Shown here: positions 52,601-60,789 of the stretch, in pieces
Position numbering within the stretch: position 1 is the first letter of the stretch
How the letters are laid out: each line of letters begins with the position of its first letter
DNA from: an uncultured Collinsella sp.
Lineage (GTDB): Bacteria; Actinomycetota; Coriobacteriia; Coriobacteriales; Coriobacteriaceae
Assembly (NCBI GenBank): GCA_902493515.1
Contig: CABUPE010000007.1
Coordinates: forward strand, 1 to 64,000
Reading direction: 5' to 3'
DNA length: 64,000 nt
The notes under the pieces: generated by a model
Told to the model about the DNA's origin: nothing
Databases searched by the model: none
Seen by the model: only the letters and a program-made list of their open reading frames with translations
Program-made: the position numbers and the translations under genes

Positions 52601-54075
52601 CCTTGTTCGAGAACGTCTACGGCGCCGAAGCCGTCGATGCCGCGCTCACCGGCATTAAGAAGCTCCAAGCTGCCGAGGGCCTGACCCCGGCTGACATCAC
52701 GGGCAAGTTCACCTTTACCGTGACCGCCGACGAGTCTGGTGCCCCGATGCCCGAGCGCACGACCGCAACCAACGACGCGGCTGGCAACGTGGACTTTGGC
52801 AAGATCCACTTTACGCTCGAGGACCTCAACCGCGCTCTGGGCGTGACGGACGATGCGACCGATAAGGCCGAGGCAGACGAAGCTGACGAAGCCGAGGCCG
52901 ACGAGGCAGAGGCCGACGAGGCAGAGGCTGAAGAGGCCGACACCGATGCCAACGCCGACGAGCCCAGCGACGAGCCCGAGCCCGCAGCCCCCACCGCTCC
53001 GCGCTCGCACACCTTTACTTACACGGTGACCGAGTCCGGTAGTGCCCCTGGCGTGACCAATGACACCAACGCCACGCGCAAGGTTTCCTACACCGTGTCT
53101 GACGACGGTGCCGGGCATCTGAGCGTCAAGCGCGAAGGCGACGACGGTGCTGCCTTCACGTTTACCAACACCTACGGCGTGGCACCTACCGATTCGTCCG
53201 TGACCGATCAGGTCAAGACAGTCAAGCGCCTGACTGGACGCGACCTTGCAGCAGGCGAGTTCACGTTTGAGCTGCTCGAGGAAGACGTGGTTGTCGCTAA
53301 CGGCACCAACGACGCTAACGGCACCGTGACGCTGAGCCCGATTCGCTACGAGGCACCCGGCACGCACACGTACACGCTGCGCGAGGCTTGCCCCAACGCG
53401 CTCGGCCTGTACAAGGGCGTCACCTATGACGGCACGACCTACACCGTCGTGACCACCGTCTCCGACAACGGCGACGGCACGCTGACCGCGACGCACAAGC
53501 TCGAGGGAACCACCGAGTCGGCTGGCTTTACCAACAAGTATCACGCCATGCCTACGCAGGTTTCCATCGGCGCTATCAAGGTGCTCGAGGGACGCGAACT
53601 CAAGAAGGACGAGTTTAGCTTTAAGCTCGTTGGCGAGGACATCGAGTCTACGGTTACCAACGATGCCGACGGCAAGATCAACTTTGACAAGTTTGAGTAC
53701 GACGAGCCCGGTACGCACGCCTACACCATCAGCGAGGTCAAGGGCGACGAGGTCGATATGACCTACGACAAGTCCGTCTTTACCGTGACCGTCAACGTGG
53801 TCGATGACGGCGAGGGCAACCTCAAGGCGAACGTCGCCTTTACCAAGGGCGACAGGAGCGTCGAGGGTATCGTGTTCAACAACACGTACAAGAAGCCCGA
53901 GACGCCCGTGCCGACACCCGATCCCGGCACGCCCAAGACCGTGACGAACATCGTCAAGACGGTCAAGGGTTTCCTGCCCACCACGGGTGACCAGCAGGCC
54001 GCCGCATTGCTCATGGCATTCGTCATTGCCATGGCCGGCGTCGGAGCCCTGGTCTGGGGTATCCGTAAGCGCTAG
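46651..54075 (+). CDS. Giant VWA/pilin-repeat adhesin with LPTTG anchor
   Basis: The 2474-residue surface protein has a signal peptide (1-32), a VWA domain (about 110-380) with a MIDAS motif DASGSMDND at Asp119, a linker domain (about 380-690), and about 13 Spy0128-like pilin repeats (from about 694). Each repeat shows a conserved Lys (TATKVLTGR), Glu (YTLREV) and Asn near its end (FNNNY), the trio that forms an internal isopeptide bond. The domain between 2066 and 2125 contains a 50-residue acidic insertion. The end is LPTTGD (Leu2442), a membrane helix and RKR. AAGGGAG precedes the start. It resembles the tip/adhesive pilin of a sortase-dependent pilus; no backbone pilin or own sortase is next to it. 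Confidence 0.92.
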   Translation: MSKYTRGLLAVILAVVLVLPAAAFAMLPEANARSSTGMDGPTVSGKIVDPDTTGRWQYWASGGEQDLTTRYVGRIWTDKTVEPAQDEKSDFVTTLSTMSSTSDTTSLVTKPLDIVMVLDASGSMDNDMGDSDSTKRIDALKAAASSFIDTIAEQNKSIKDTDKRHQVAIVKFSGAKKNEIGNDTYRDRQGYTHNYSQTMKSLTPCVDSAATELKNTVGYIEPAGATRADYGLELARDMSGREDAQKVVVFFTDGTPTDVRNFNPTVANNAIVAAKKMKGKGATVYTIGIFDDANPADEPTNYWTSDENKFMHAVSSNYPNATSYTTNELGKRTENSDFYKAASNADELKKVFDDISSSITSGKGSPTQIEDGYDESKSGYITFSDELGDFMQVDTFVSAQINSVPFDEVTKTTKGNTDTYEFSGVAKDLVITVERSANAQQGDIVTVKIPASLIPLICYHVDMENGIFERTSLNDIKPIQIKYTSSVKDEARNNLFTPDKVLKKYIDDHKDADNQTVYFLANKWSGGELGDVVAEFEPADTNSYYYFQKITPIYTDKECTQRATVKPQGNDVYYYKDEFVAMGANGKPKDDYAVVEFEGHEIASYDGALVKDDGYWSFNKGTARLAYIDQLHTTKDDVEVNGNKTETARDVLNPRWNDLSSVATSTHVHSHLGNNGKIIFSLATKPTTVDTKTDFGLTKVLEGRKWADTDAFEFELSATSDNNAPMPDPATVTVTNADLDKGKAAINFGKITYAEPGEYTYEVREAKGDAGGITYSKNVATFKVAVTVNAKGELKADVEKTSGETKFTNTYSAKTETSLTLEATKTLTGRPMADDEFKFALSYAGHDEVLLDATNKGGKVEFGPLTYTTKSLAKLVEEDKASLDASSDKPTWTIHYIAAEQTGKLPAGVSATVSAIDACVTVVDNGDGTLTATAVYGDAGNEFVNTYTAAPAEASLVGKKNLQVPKGLTPADIAGKFTFTVTGEEGAPMPANASVTNDAKGKVDFGKITFTLDDINKALGEKPEKREHTFTYTVTESGEVAGVTNDAKLSREVSFTVTDDGKGNLSVSHKPDGDVAFTFTNTYNVTPVETSVTDQITATKVLTGRDMAEGEFSFELVEGEGKDAKVVATGKNAADGKITMSPIEYDKPGKHTYTLREVKGDAGGITYDGKTYTIETTITDKGDGTLEAKHVLDDADEAKFSNGYKPNPSDSSVTGQVTATKVLTGREIGLVAGEFRFELVEGNNVVSTGTNNADGKIVMDPVTYTAAGEHTYTLRETKAGATENGITYSTAEYTIVTIVKDNGDGTLSVEHELQNVDKATFENAYTVTPKSFSVTDQITATKVLTGRDMTEGEFSFELVEGKGKDAKVVATGKNAADGKITMSAVKYDKPGKHTYTLREVPGDANNGITYDGKTYTIETTITDKGDGTLEAKHVLKGDDEAKFNNNYKPNPDEFSVTDQITATKVLTGRDMTEGEFSFELVEGEGEDAKVVATGKNAADGTITMSPVKYDKPGKHTYTLREANGGTTSKGITYSDAKYTIETTITDNGDGTLKAEHVLKGTEPAEFKNTYNVTPLDAEFDFGLSKAIDGREWTEGDKFSFTITAPEGAPLPDPATVTVSKKDAKDGIAAIKFGKIHYTAAGTYTYEIRENAGNAAGMAYDGHVATAEVTVTEDGEGKLTANVTKKESGRFTNTYRTELNYTAAGGLKLSKSLSGRPMTEGQFTFTVTPADEASANALGLLPGANNFKSPATAEATVGLIDILAGHEVKFTQADAGKTFTYTVAEKNDGKPGYTYDDAVRTVTIAVADDGAGTLTATTTVSGGPEGTHTTVHKSGENKVESALVPFHNSYSATTNTPGGTAAQVVATKTLTGRPMADGEFWFGIAYQGELVAYENLKPNIGGHVSFDTLHYDTKMLANLEAAGLAYRTDKDGKLAWTINYTAYEDLFGLPNGVSATTWSFGFKVIVVDNGDGTLTATVDYGGVEPLFENVYGAEAVDAALTGIKKLQAAEGLTPADITGKFTFTVTADESGAPMPERTTATNDAAGNVDFGKIHFTLEDLNRALGVTDDATDKAEADEADEAEADEAEADEAEAEEADTDANADEPSDEPEPAAPTAPRSHTFTYTVTESGSAPGVTNDTNATRKVSYTVSDDGAGHLSVKREGDDGAAFTFTNTYGVAPTDSSVTDQVKTVKRLTGRDLAAGEFTFELLEEDVVVANGTNDANGTVTLSPIRYEAPGTHTYTLREACPNALGLYKGVTYDGTTYTVVTTVSDNGDGTLTATHKLEGTTESAGFTNKYHAMPTQVSIGAIKVLEGRELKKDEFSFKLVGEDIESTVTNDADGKINFDKFEYDEPGTHAYTISEVKGDEVDMTYDKSVFTVTVNVVDDGEGNLKANVAFTKGDRSVEGIVFNNTYKKPETPVPTPDPGTPKTVTNIVKTVKGFLPTTGDQQAAALLMAFVIAMAGVGALVWGIRKR
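49924..51380 (+). repeat. Near-identical 363-366-bp tandem repeats inside the adhesin gene
   Basis: Four pilin modules begin at 49924, 50287, 50650 and 51016 (each GTCACCG). Modules 1, 3 and 4 are almost identical at the DNA level over long stretches (CCAAGGTCCTGACCGGCCGC, GACGGCAAGACCTACACCAT and others). The second diverges more. Such repeats are prone to recombination and to changes in repeat number. Confidence 0.85.
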
Positions 54076-54088
54076 GCACGCTGGCAGC

Positions 54089-54112
54089 GCCCGGGGCCAA
54101 AAGGCCCCGGGC
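54089..54112 (+). terminator. GC hairpin after the adhesin
   Basis: GCCCGGGGCC and GGCCCCGGGC are perfect 10-base arms with an AAAA loop, 13 bases after the stop codon. No T-run; the next hairpin may be the real terminator. Confidence 0.6.
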
Positions 54113-54154
54113 GGCCGGCGGGGAGCCAGAACATAGCCCCCACCCCCACCCCCA

Positions 54155-54195
54155 GCCGCCACGGAGGTATCTCCCTCCTCCGTGGCGGCGCTTTT
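54155..54195 (+). terminator. Terminator after the adhesin
   Basis: GCCGCCACGGAGG (54155-54167) and CCTCCGTGGCGGC (54177-54189) pair perfectly and are followed by GCTTTTA. Confidence 0.82.
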
Positions 54196-54210
54196 ATGCG
54201 CCGGGGGCGC

Positions 54211-54370
54211 GCCACGAAACCGGCCCATCTACTACGTTTAGCCCCTTACCCCCAACCATGCCAAAAAACGCGAAAACAAAACCGCAGGTAGAACGCCTGT
54301 GGTTTTGTTCAAAACGAAGGTATGGTCATGGGTATCGCGTCAAACGTAGTAGATGGGCCGATTTCGTGGC
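54211..54370. repeat. Element B, copy 3
   Basis: Arms 54211-54239 and 54342-54370 are complementary at 28 of 29 positions. The centre carries AAAACCGCAGG and CCTGTGGTTTT. At this locus B comes before A, the reverse of the order at 30.7 and 46.0 kb. Confidence 0.87.
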
Positions 54371-54382
54371 GAGCGGTTCCGG

Positions 54383-54420
54383 CTGATCCCTTGGGGACGG
54401 AGGAAAACGGATCATTTTGG
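54383..54420 (+). repeat. Motif C, copy at the 54-kb locus
   Basis: TGATCCCTTGGGGACGGAGG followed by AAAACGGATCATTTTGG. The two ends TGATCC and GGATCA are complementary, so the motif itself can form a hairpin. Confidence 0.6.
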
Positions 54421-54462
54421 TCCCGCGAGGCTGGCGGAGGCACTCGTCCAGGGCCGCCCGAA

Positions 54463-54616
54463 CAAAACTATGCCGGTTTACGGGGCTGAGTTACGAGTCC
54501 CCAACCATGCCGATATTCGTGAAAATAAAACCGCAGGTAGACGAGCCGTCATTTTGCAGAAAACGCGGGTATGGATGGGGGTCCTGAGTCTGGCCCCGTA
54601 AACCGGCATAGTTTTG
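54463..54616. repeat. Element A, copy 3
   Basis: Arms 54463-54486 and 54593-54616 are perfectly complementary over 24 bases (start CAAAACTATGCCGGTTT). Subterminal CCCCAACCATGCC and GGTATGGATGGGG also pair; the centre has AAAACCGCAGGTAGA. Confidence 0.87.
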
Positions 54617-54676
54617 AAATGGCATTAAATCGGCAGCAGCCATTTTGCTATGCCGGGGCGGTCGGCCGTTGGGTAA

Positions 54677-55306
54677 TTACCCTCGCAAGTACGCAATGGC
54701 GATCTGCGTGCGGTTGCGCAGGCCCATTTTGGCAAGGATCGAGCTGATGTGGTTGCGTACGGTGCCTTCGCCCATGTAGGCGGTGGCGGCAATTTCCTTG
54801 TTGTCGAGGCCGCGGGCGATGAGCTCGGCGACTTCGAACTCGCGGTCGGTCAGGCTGACAAAGGCCGCGGGCCGGCGGGCCGTGCCGGCCTCGACGCCCG
54901 CCCCATCAAAGTTGATATCCTCGATCGCCTTGCCCTCGAGCACGCGTTTGCCGCTCATGACCTGCGCCAACGCCGGCGGAATGGCAGCGACATCGGTCTT
55001 GATTAGGTAGCCGCGGGCGCCCAGCTTGAGCGCCGACACAATGTACTCGTCATCCGAGAACGTCGTCAGAAACACCACGCGCGCCGCAGGGTCGCGCCCG
55101 AGGATCTCGCGCGCGGCCGAAAGGCCGTCGCGTCCCGGCATCTGGATGTCGAGCAGCGCAATATCGGGTGCGTGCTCGGCGTAGAGCGCCACCGCATCGT
55201 TGCCGTTGGCACCGGTGCCCACCACTTCGATCTGCGGCTGGGCGCCCAAGATAATCTTGAGCGAATCGACCACCAAGCGGTCGTCGTCGACAACGATGAG
55301 CCTCAT
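54677..55306 (-). CDS. NarL/LuxR-family response regulator
   Basis: The 209 residues have a receiver domain with acidic pocket VVDDD and phosphorylated Asp53 in LLDIQMPG, then Thr in LTTF and Lys in IKTD. The C-terminal LuxR-type helix-turn-helix is SLTDREFEVAELIARGLDNKEIAATAYMGEGTVRNHISSILAKMGLRNRTQIAIAYLRG. It overlaps the histidine kinase gene by 4 bases (ATGA). Likely target: the divergent ABC exporter. Confidence 0.94.
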   Translation of the reverse strand: MRLIVVDDDRLVVDSLKIILGAQPQIEVVGTGANGNDAVALYAEHAPDIALLDIQMPGRDGLSAAREILGRDPAARVVFLTTFSDDEYIVSALKLGARGYLIKTDVAAIPPALAQVMSGKRVLEGKAIEDINFDGAGVEAGTARRPAAFVSLTDREFEVAELIARGLDNKEIAATAYMGEGTVRNHISSILAKMGLRNRTQIAIAYLRG

Positions 55307-56448
55307 CGGCCCTCATCTCCTTGCTGTTTGGGAACGGTGGCAAACACACGCCAGCCGCCGGCGCCGGCACGCGGGCCGGCGGTGAAGGTGCCGCCAAGCG
55401 CCTCGATGCGCTCGCGCATGGAGGCGAGCCCCATGCCCTCCGCGGTGCCGCGGCCGCTTGCTTGGACCTCACCCACGCCATCGTCGGTAACAATGAGCTG
55501 GTAAAACGACGGATGCTCCATGCACCGTACGGTGACGGTCTGGGCGCAAGCGTGGCGCATGGTATTGGAGAGCGCTTCGCGCAGGACCGCTGCAAAGCAG
55601 TTGGCGACGTTTGCGGGCGCATGTTCGGCCATAACTTCAAGCTCAATCTGCGGGCCGCCGTCCGAGCGTGTGCCTTCGACAATGCGTTCGAGCTGCACGG
55701 AAAGGTCGACGGCGTTGTCGTTGAGCGCGTGGACGCTGGTGCGCACAAGCTGGAGCGCCTCGTCAACCGTGCGTTTAACGTCGGCGAAATCGGCGGCGAC
55801 GCCAGGCTCGTCGGCGTGGACCACGCGTAGGGCTTCGGCCTGCAGTGAGGCGCGCGTGAGCTGGTGCCCGACGTTATCGTGGATCTCGCGCGCGATGCGG
55901 GCGCGTTCGGCGAGCGTCGCGAGCTCGACTTCGTAGTCCTGGCGATCGGCAAGATCGCGGTTGCGCGCCTCGAGCGCGAGGGCTCGTTCCTGCAGTTCGT
56001 CGCGGGTACGGCGCATGCGCTGCTGCTCGCGCTCCAGCTGGGCGGTACGTAGCGATAGCAAGGTGGCGGCAACCGAAAGGATGGCGGTCAGCAGAAGCGT
56101 TCGGGCGGTGAGCGCGTCGGTGCGAAGGTCCGCGGCAAGCGCGCAGACAAACACGGCGCCAATCGCCAGCGCGGGCCAGATGCGTTCACGGCGCACGCGT
56201 CGCGCGATGTCATAGAGGGCGAGAGGCGCAAACGGCACAAACGTCGGCACGAAGACAGCCGCGATGATGTAGGCGTAGCTCGCGGCCTCGCTCGCGCGAT
56301 GGGCGTGTTCTTCTCGTGCGACTTCCGACGCCGAGGTGGCAATAACGCCAAGGCAAAACGCCGCGACCAGGCGAGCGTCCACAGCAAGGCCCATGGCGGC
56401 CGCAATGCAGCACGCCAGCACGATCGATTTGTCGAAAAGCCTGTTCAT
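55303..56448 (-). CDS. Sensor histidine kinase (HisKA_3 family)
   Basis: The 381-residue kinase has about four N-terminal membrane helices (LACCIAAAMGLAVDARLVAAFCLG to LLLTAILSVAATLL), a short coiled coil (about 135-175) and the phosphorylated histidine His190 in AREIHDNVGHQLTR. The ATP-binding domain shows VLREALSNTMRHA and DDGVGEV and GMGLASMRERIEALGG. No extracellular sensor domain is visible, so it may sense membrane state or transporter activity, like DesK or LiaS kinases. Start choice: ATG 56448; a TACAAT lies 6 bases upstream, so a leaderless transcript is possible. Confidence 0.9.
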   Translation of the reverse strand: MNRLFDKSIVLACCIAAAMGLAVDARLVAAFCLGVIATSASEVAREEHAHRASEAASYAYIIAAVFVPTFVPFAPLALYDIARRVRRERIWPALAIGAVFVCALAADLRTDALTARTLLLTAILSVAATLLSLRTAQLEREQQRMRRTRDELQERALALEARNRDLADRQDYEVELATLAERARIAREIHDNVGHQLTRASLQAEALRVVHADEPGVAADFADVKRTVDEALQLVRTSVHALNDNAVDLSVQLERIVEGTRSDGGPQIELEVMAEHAPANVANCFAAVLREALSNTMRHACAQTVTVRCMEHPSFYQLIVTDDGVGEVQASGRGTAEGMGLASMRERIEALGGTFTAGPRAGAGGWRVFATVPKQQGDEGR

Positions 56449-56646
56449 ACGGGTATTGTACGCGAAGCCGCGCATGGTGGAGGGGCCGCCTGCGCAACCG
56501 TGACATTCCTCCCGCGCAGCAAAGCGGGGGCGTCGGCAGGCCGCACGACAAAGACCCCGCACTCGTGACAAAGCTCACTGGTGCGCGCCGGCGGCTCCTG
56601 CGATGATGCAATCGTACCGGGCCGCAATCAACGGAAGGGCCGCCTC

Positions 56647-57585
56647 ATGACAGACATCGTTCACGTCGAAAACCTCGTCAAGCGCTATGACGACCTTATT
56701 GCGCTCGACCACTTTAACCTGAGCATCGCCCCCGGCGAGATCTTTGGCCTGCTGGGCCCCAACGGCTCGGGCAAGACCACGTCCATCAACTGCATTCTGC
56801 AGCTGCTCGCCTACGACAAAGGCACCATCGAGCTGTTCGGCGAGCCCATGACGCCCGCCCGCTACGACCTCAAGCGCCGCATCGGCGTGGTGCCGCAACA
56901 GGTGGCGGTGTTCGACGAGCTCACCGTGCGCGAGAACATCGACTATTTCTGCAGTCTCTACGTCAACGACCGCAAGCGCCGCCGCGCGCTGGTGGACGAG
57001 GCGATCGACTTTGTCGGCTTGGGCGACTTTACGAAGTTCCGCCCCGGCAAGCTCTCGGGCGGCCTGGCGCGTCGCCTCAACATCGCCTGCGGTATCGCGC
57101 ACAAGCCCGAGCTCATCTTCTTTGACGAGCCCACGGTGGCGGTCGACCCGCAGAGCCGCAACGCCATCCTGGAGGGCATCTGCCGCTTGCGCGACGAGGG
57201 CGCCACGGTGGTGTATACCAGCCATTACATGGAGGAAGTCGAGCAGATTTGCAGCCGCATCATGATCATGGACGGTGGTCGCGTGCTGGCGCAGGGCACC
57301 AACGACGAGCTCAAGCGCATGATTCAGATGGGCGAGAAGATCGTGATCGAGGTCGGCGAGGTGCCGAGCGCGGCGCTCGGTGCCGTCGCGAGCCTGCCGC
57401 ATGTCCTGGACCTGTCGGCGACGGCGGGCCAGCTCACGTTTTCGTGCGAGGCGAGCCCGCATAACCTGACGGACATTCTCGATGCGCTGCGCTCGCATGA
57501 CGTGGCGCTCGGCCGCATTTATTCCGAACCGCCGACCCTCAACGACGTGTTCCTTGAGATCACCGGCCGCGAGCTGCGCGACTAG
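56647..57585 (+). CDS. ABC-2 exporter ATP-binding protein
   Basis: The 312-residue ATPase carries Walker A GPNGSGKTTS, Q-loop VPQQVAVF, signature LSGGLARRL, Walker B LIFFDEPTVAVD and switch TSHYMEE. The C-terminal 80 residues form the extra domain common in drug/antibiotic exporters of this class. GGAAGGG precedes ATG 56647. It is divergent from the two-component system and followed by two permeases. Confidence 0.92.
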   Translation: MTDIVHVENLVKRYDDLIALDHFNLSIAPGEIFGLLGPNGSGKTTSINCILQLLAYDKGTIELFGEPMTPARYDLKRRIGVVPQQVAVFDELTVRENIDYFCSLYVNDRKRRRALVDEAIDFVGLGDFTKFRPGKLSGGLARRLNIACGIAHKPELIFFDEPTVAVDPQSRNAILEGICRLRDEGATVVYTSHYMEEVEQICSRIMIMDGGRVLAQGTNDELKRMIQMGEKIVIEVGEVPSAALGAVASLPHVLDLSATAGQLTFSCEASPHNLTDILDALRSHDVALGRIYSEPPTLNDVFLEITGRELRD

Positions 57586-57594
57586 GGGGCGGCC

Positions 57595-58782
57595 ATGTTC
57601 AACACCATCATCACCACGGTCAAGACGCTGCTGCGCCGGCCGAGTACGTGGGTCTGGGGCGCTCTCTTTCCCATCGCGCTTTCCACGATGTTCATGTTTA
57701 TGTTTGCGAATCTGAGCTCCGACGGCAAGATCGACCCGGTGCCGGTTGCCGTCGTGGCGGACGAGGCTTGGGACGCTTCGACCTTTAAGGACGTGGCGAC
57801 GTCGCTTGCCAAGGAAGGCGATGAACAACTGCTCGAGATCCACACGTGCGACGACGCAGCCGATGCGAACCGTGCTCTCAAGGCCGGTGAGGTCGCGGGC
57901 ATCTATGCGGTCGACGACGCAGGCGTGCCCAAGCTCACGCTGCTATCGAGCTACGACAGCTCGCGTGCCTCATCGGTGCTCACCGACCGCAGCATTCTGG
58001 AGACGGTGGCAAGTTCGTATACGCAAAATGCGGAGCTCATGTCCCAGATTGCCCAGGACAACCCGGCGGCGCTCGCCGATCCGGAGGCGGTTGCGCGCGC
58101 CCTGTCGCTCGAGGGCGGAACCCGCCGCGTAAACCTGACACGCACCACGCCCGACGGCACGGTCATCTACTATTACGCACTTTTTGGCCTGGTCGCGATG
58201 ATGTCTGCCGAGTTTGCCGCCTTGAGCGTCGTCGACCTGCAGCCCAATCTGTCGGGCCTTGGCGCGCGTCGCTGCGTGGGCGGTCTTTCCAAGACGGCGT
58301 CGCTGGCCGGCATCTTTGTCGGCTCGTGGCTGGTTTCCTTCGCCTCGATGGCGATCGCAATCGGCTACGTGCGCCTGGTCGTGGGCGTCGACTTTGGCGG
58401 GCGCGAGGGGCTGTGTCTGGTGGGCGGCGCCGCTTCCGCGCTTGCCGCCACGGGCCTGGGACTCTTTGTGGGCACGCTTCCCGTTAAGGGCGGCAAGGCG
58501 TCCAAGTCCGGCATCCTCACGGGCTTTGCTACCACGTGCGCCCTGTTCGCCGGCCTCTACGGCGAGCCGGCGATGGCGCTTGCCGATGACGTCGCCCGCG
58601 CCTGCCCGGCCGAGTGCTGGCTCAACCCCGTCAAGCTCATCTGCGACATGTTCAACCGCCTGTATTTCTTTGAGGACCTGGGCCCCTTTGCCGTCCGCGC
58701 CGGCGCGCTCGTCCTCATGTCCCTGCTGTTCGTTGCCGCCGCCACGCTGATCTTTGGAAGGAGCCGCTATGAGCACCTTTAA
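57595..58782 (+). CDS. ABC-2 type permease, first
   Basis: The 395-residue permease has one N-terminal helix (LFPIALSTMFMFMFANL), a large extracellular domain (about 40-185) and a group of helices in the second half (ALFGLVAMMSAEFAAL, SLAGIFVGSWLVSFASMAIAIGYV, SGILTGFATTCALFAGL, FAVRAGALVLMSLLFVAAATLIFG). This layout matches ABC2_membrane_3-type exporters (YhgE/YfhI-like outer region). It starts 9 bases after the ATPase stop and overlaps the next permease by 14 bases. Confidence 0.85.
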   Translation: MFNTIITTVKTLLRRPSTWVWGALFPIALSTMFMFMFANLSSDGKIDPVPVAVVADEAWDASTFKDVATSLAKEGDEQLLEIHTCDDAADANRALKAGEVAGIYAVDDAGVPKLTLLSSYDSSRASSVLTDRSILETVASSYTQNAELMSQIAQDNPAALADPEAVARALSLEGGTRRVNLTRTTPDGTVIYYYALFGLVAMMSAEFAALSVVDLQPNLSGLGARRCVGGLSKTASLAGIFVGSWLVSFASMAIAIGYVRLVVGVDFGGREGLCLVGGAASALAATGLGLFVGTLPVKGGKASKSGILTGFATTCALFAGLYGEPAMALADDVARACPAECWLNPVKLICDMFNRLYFFEDLGPFAVRAGALVLMSLLFVAAATLIFGRSRYEHL

Positions 58783-59974
58783 GACCGCGCTTCGCATGGC
58801 GCTGGCGCACCCGTTCTACCTGCTCATCTATACGGTGTTCATCTCGCTCATGGGCGTATTCATCGCGGCCTCGGTGAGCTGGAACTCGTCGCAGCTCACC
58901 GAGTACAAGCCCTACGATGCCAACGTGATCGTGGTCGACCGCGACGACAGCGACCTTTCGCGTGCGCTTACCAAGCATCTGGGTTCGCGTTTTGAGCTGG
59001 TCACGGGCATCGGCGACGATACGTACGACCTTGCGGACGCGCTCTCCAAGAGCAACAGCGCCAAGGGCAGCGCCGACTGCGTGTTCTTTATCCCGGAGGA
59101 GTTTGAGGACGACCTCGTTGCGGCTGCCCGCGCGGGGGAGGCCCTGCCCAAGCTCGACGTGACCTACGGCGCCGGCACCATGGCGGCGGCGCTTTCGTCT
59201 GCCGAGGCCTCGCGCTGGATCTCGCTCGCGGGCGCTGCGGCGGCGCTTGAGCCCGCTGCTTCTAACGGCGACGTTGCCAAGGCCGCCGAGCATGCCGCTG
59301 CAAAGCGCGCGGAGGTCCAGATCGAGCAGGTCAAGGTCGACTCGACGGCTGCCGCCACGCTCGAGTCGTATTTCAACTTTGGCGCGTACGCGATTATCTC
59401 GTCGGTCATCGTATCGGTGGGGTTGGTGTTCTCGGGCATGAACGAGCCCGAGCGCGTGCGTCGTATGGATGCCGGCCCGGTCTCCGAGCGCCAGCGCTCG
59501 CTTGCCGTGTTCGCGGCCGCCACTGTGATCACCGTCTGCATCTGGTTTGTGTCGAGCATGATGGGCGTCGTGGGCTTTGCCGGCGCGGTTGCCGAGGTCG
59601 GCGTGGGTCGTGTGTGCCTGGCGCTGGCGGCGACGTTTGCCCTGGCGTGCACGCCTCTGGCCGTTGGCTTTGCCCTTTCGAGCCTGGGCGCGCGTGAGGA
59701 GCTGCTCAACGGTGTGGGCAACCTGCTCGGCATGCTCATGACGTTTTTGGGCGGCGCTTGGATGCCGCTGTCGCTGATGGGCTCGGCCGTGCAGACGGTG
59801 GCGCACTTTGTGCCGACGTATTGGGTGAACGATGCGATTGGCAAAGCGCTCGCTTCGGATCTGACGTCCACCGTGTTGGGCGACATCGCCTGCGACCTGG
59901 GCGTCACCGTGCTCTTCGCCGCCGCCATTGCCGCCGTAGGCCTGGCCCTCTCACGCGCCAAATCCCGCGCCTAG
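58769..59974 (+). CDS. ABC-2 type permease, second
   Basis: The 401-residue permease has the same layout as its neighbour (FYLLIYTVFISLMGVFIAASV, extracellular domain to about 200, then helices AYAIISSVIVSVGLVFSGM, AATVITVCIWFVSSMMGVVG, LLNGVGNLLGMLMTFLGGAW, ACDLGVTVLFAAAIAAVGLAL). Both end with a short charged tail. GGAAGGAG precedes ATG 58769. The two permeases with one ATPase should form an exporter; substrate unknown. Confidence 0.85.
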   Translation: MSTFKTALRMALAHPFYLLIYTVFISLMGVFIAASVSWNSSQLTEYKPYDANVIVVDRDDSDLSRALTKHLGSRFELVTGIGDDTYDLADALSKSNSAKGSADCVFFIPEEFEDDLVAAARAGEALPKLDVTYGAGTMAAALSSAEASRWISLAGAAAALEPAASNGDVAKAAEHAAAKRAEVQIEQVKVDSTAAATLESYFNFGAYAIISSVIVSVGLVFSGMNEPERVRRMDAGPVSERQRSLAVFAAATVITVCIWFVSSMMGVVGFAGAVAEVGVGRVCLALAATFALACTPLAVGFALSSLGAREELLNGVGNLLGMLMTFLGGAWMPLSLMGSAVQTVAHFVPTYWVNDAIGKALASDLTSTVLGDIACDLGVTVLFAAAIAAVGLALSRAKSRA

Positions 59975-60055
59975 TCTGAAATAAATCCTAGGCCTCGCCC
60001 CAAAATAGTTCGCCAAGGTTTACTATTACGTTCATAAAGTAGTACGAGGCTAACA

Positions 60056-60781
<726 letters not shown>

Positions 60782-60789
60782 GCGGCGCC

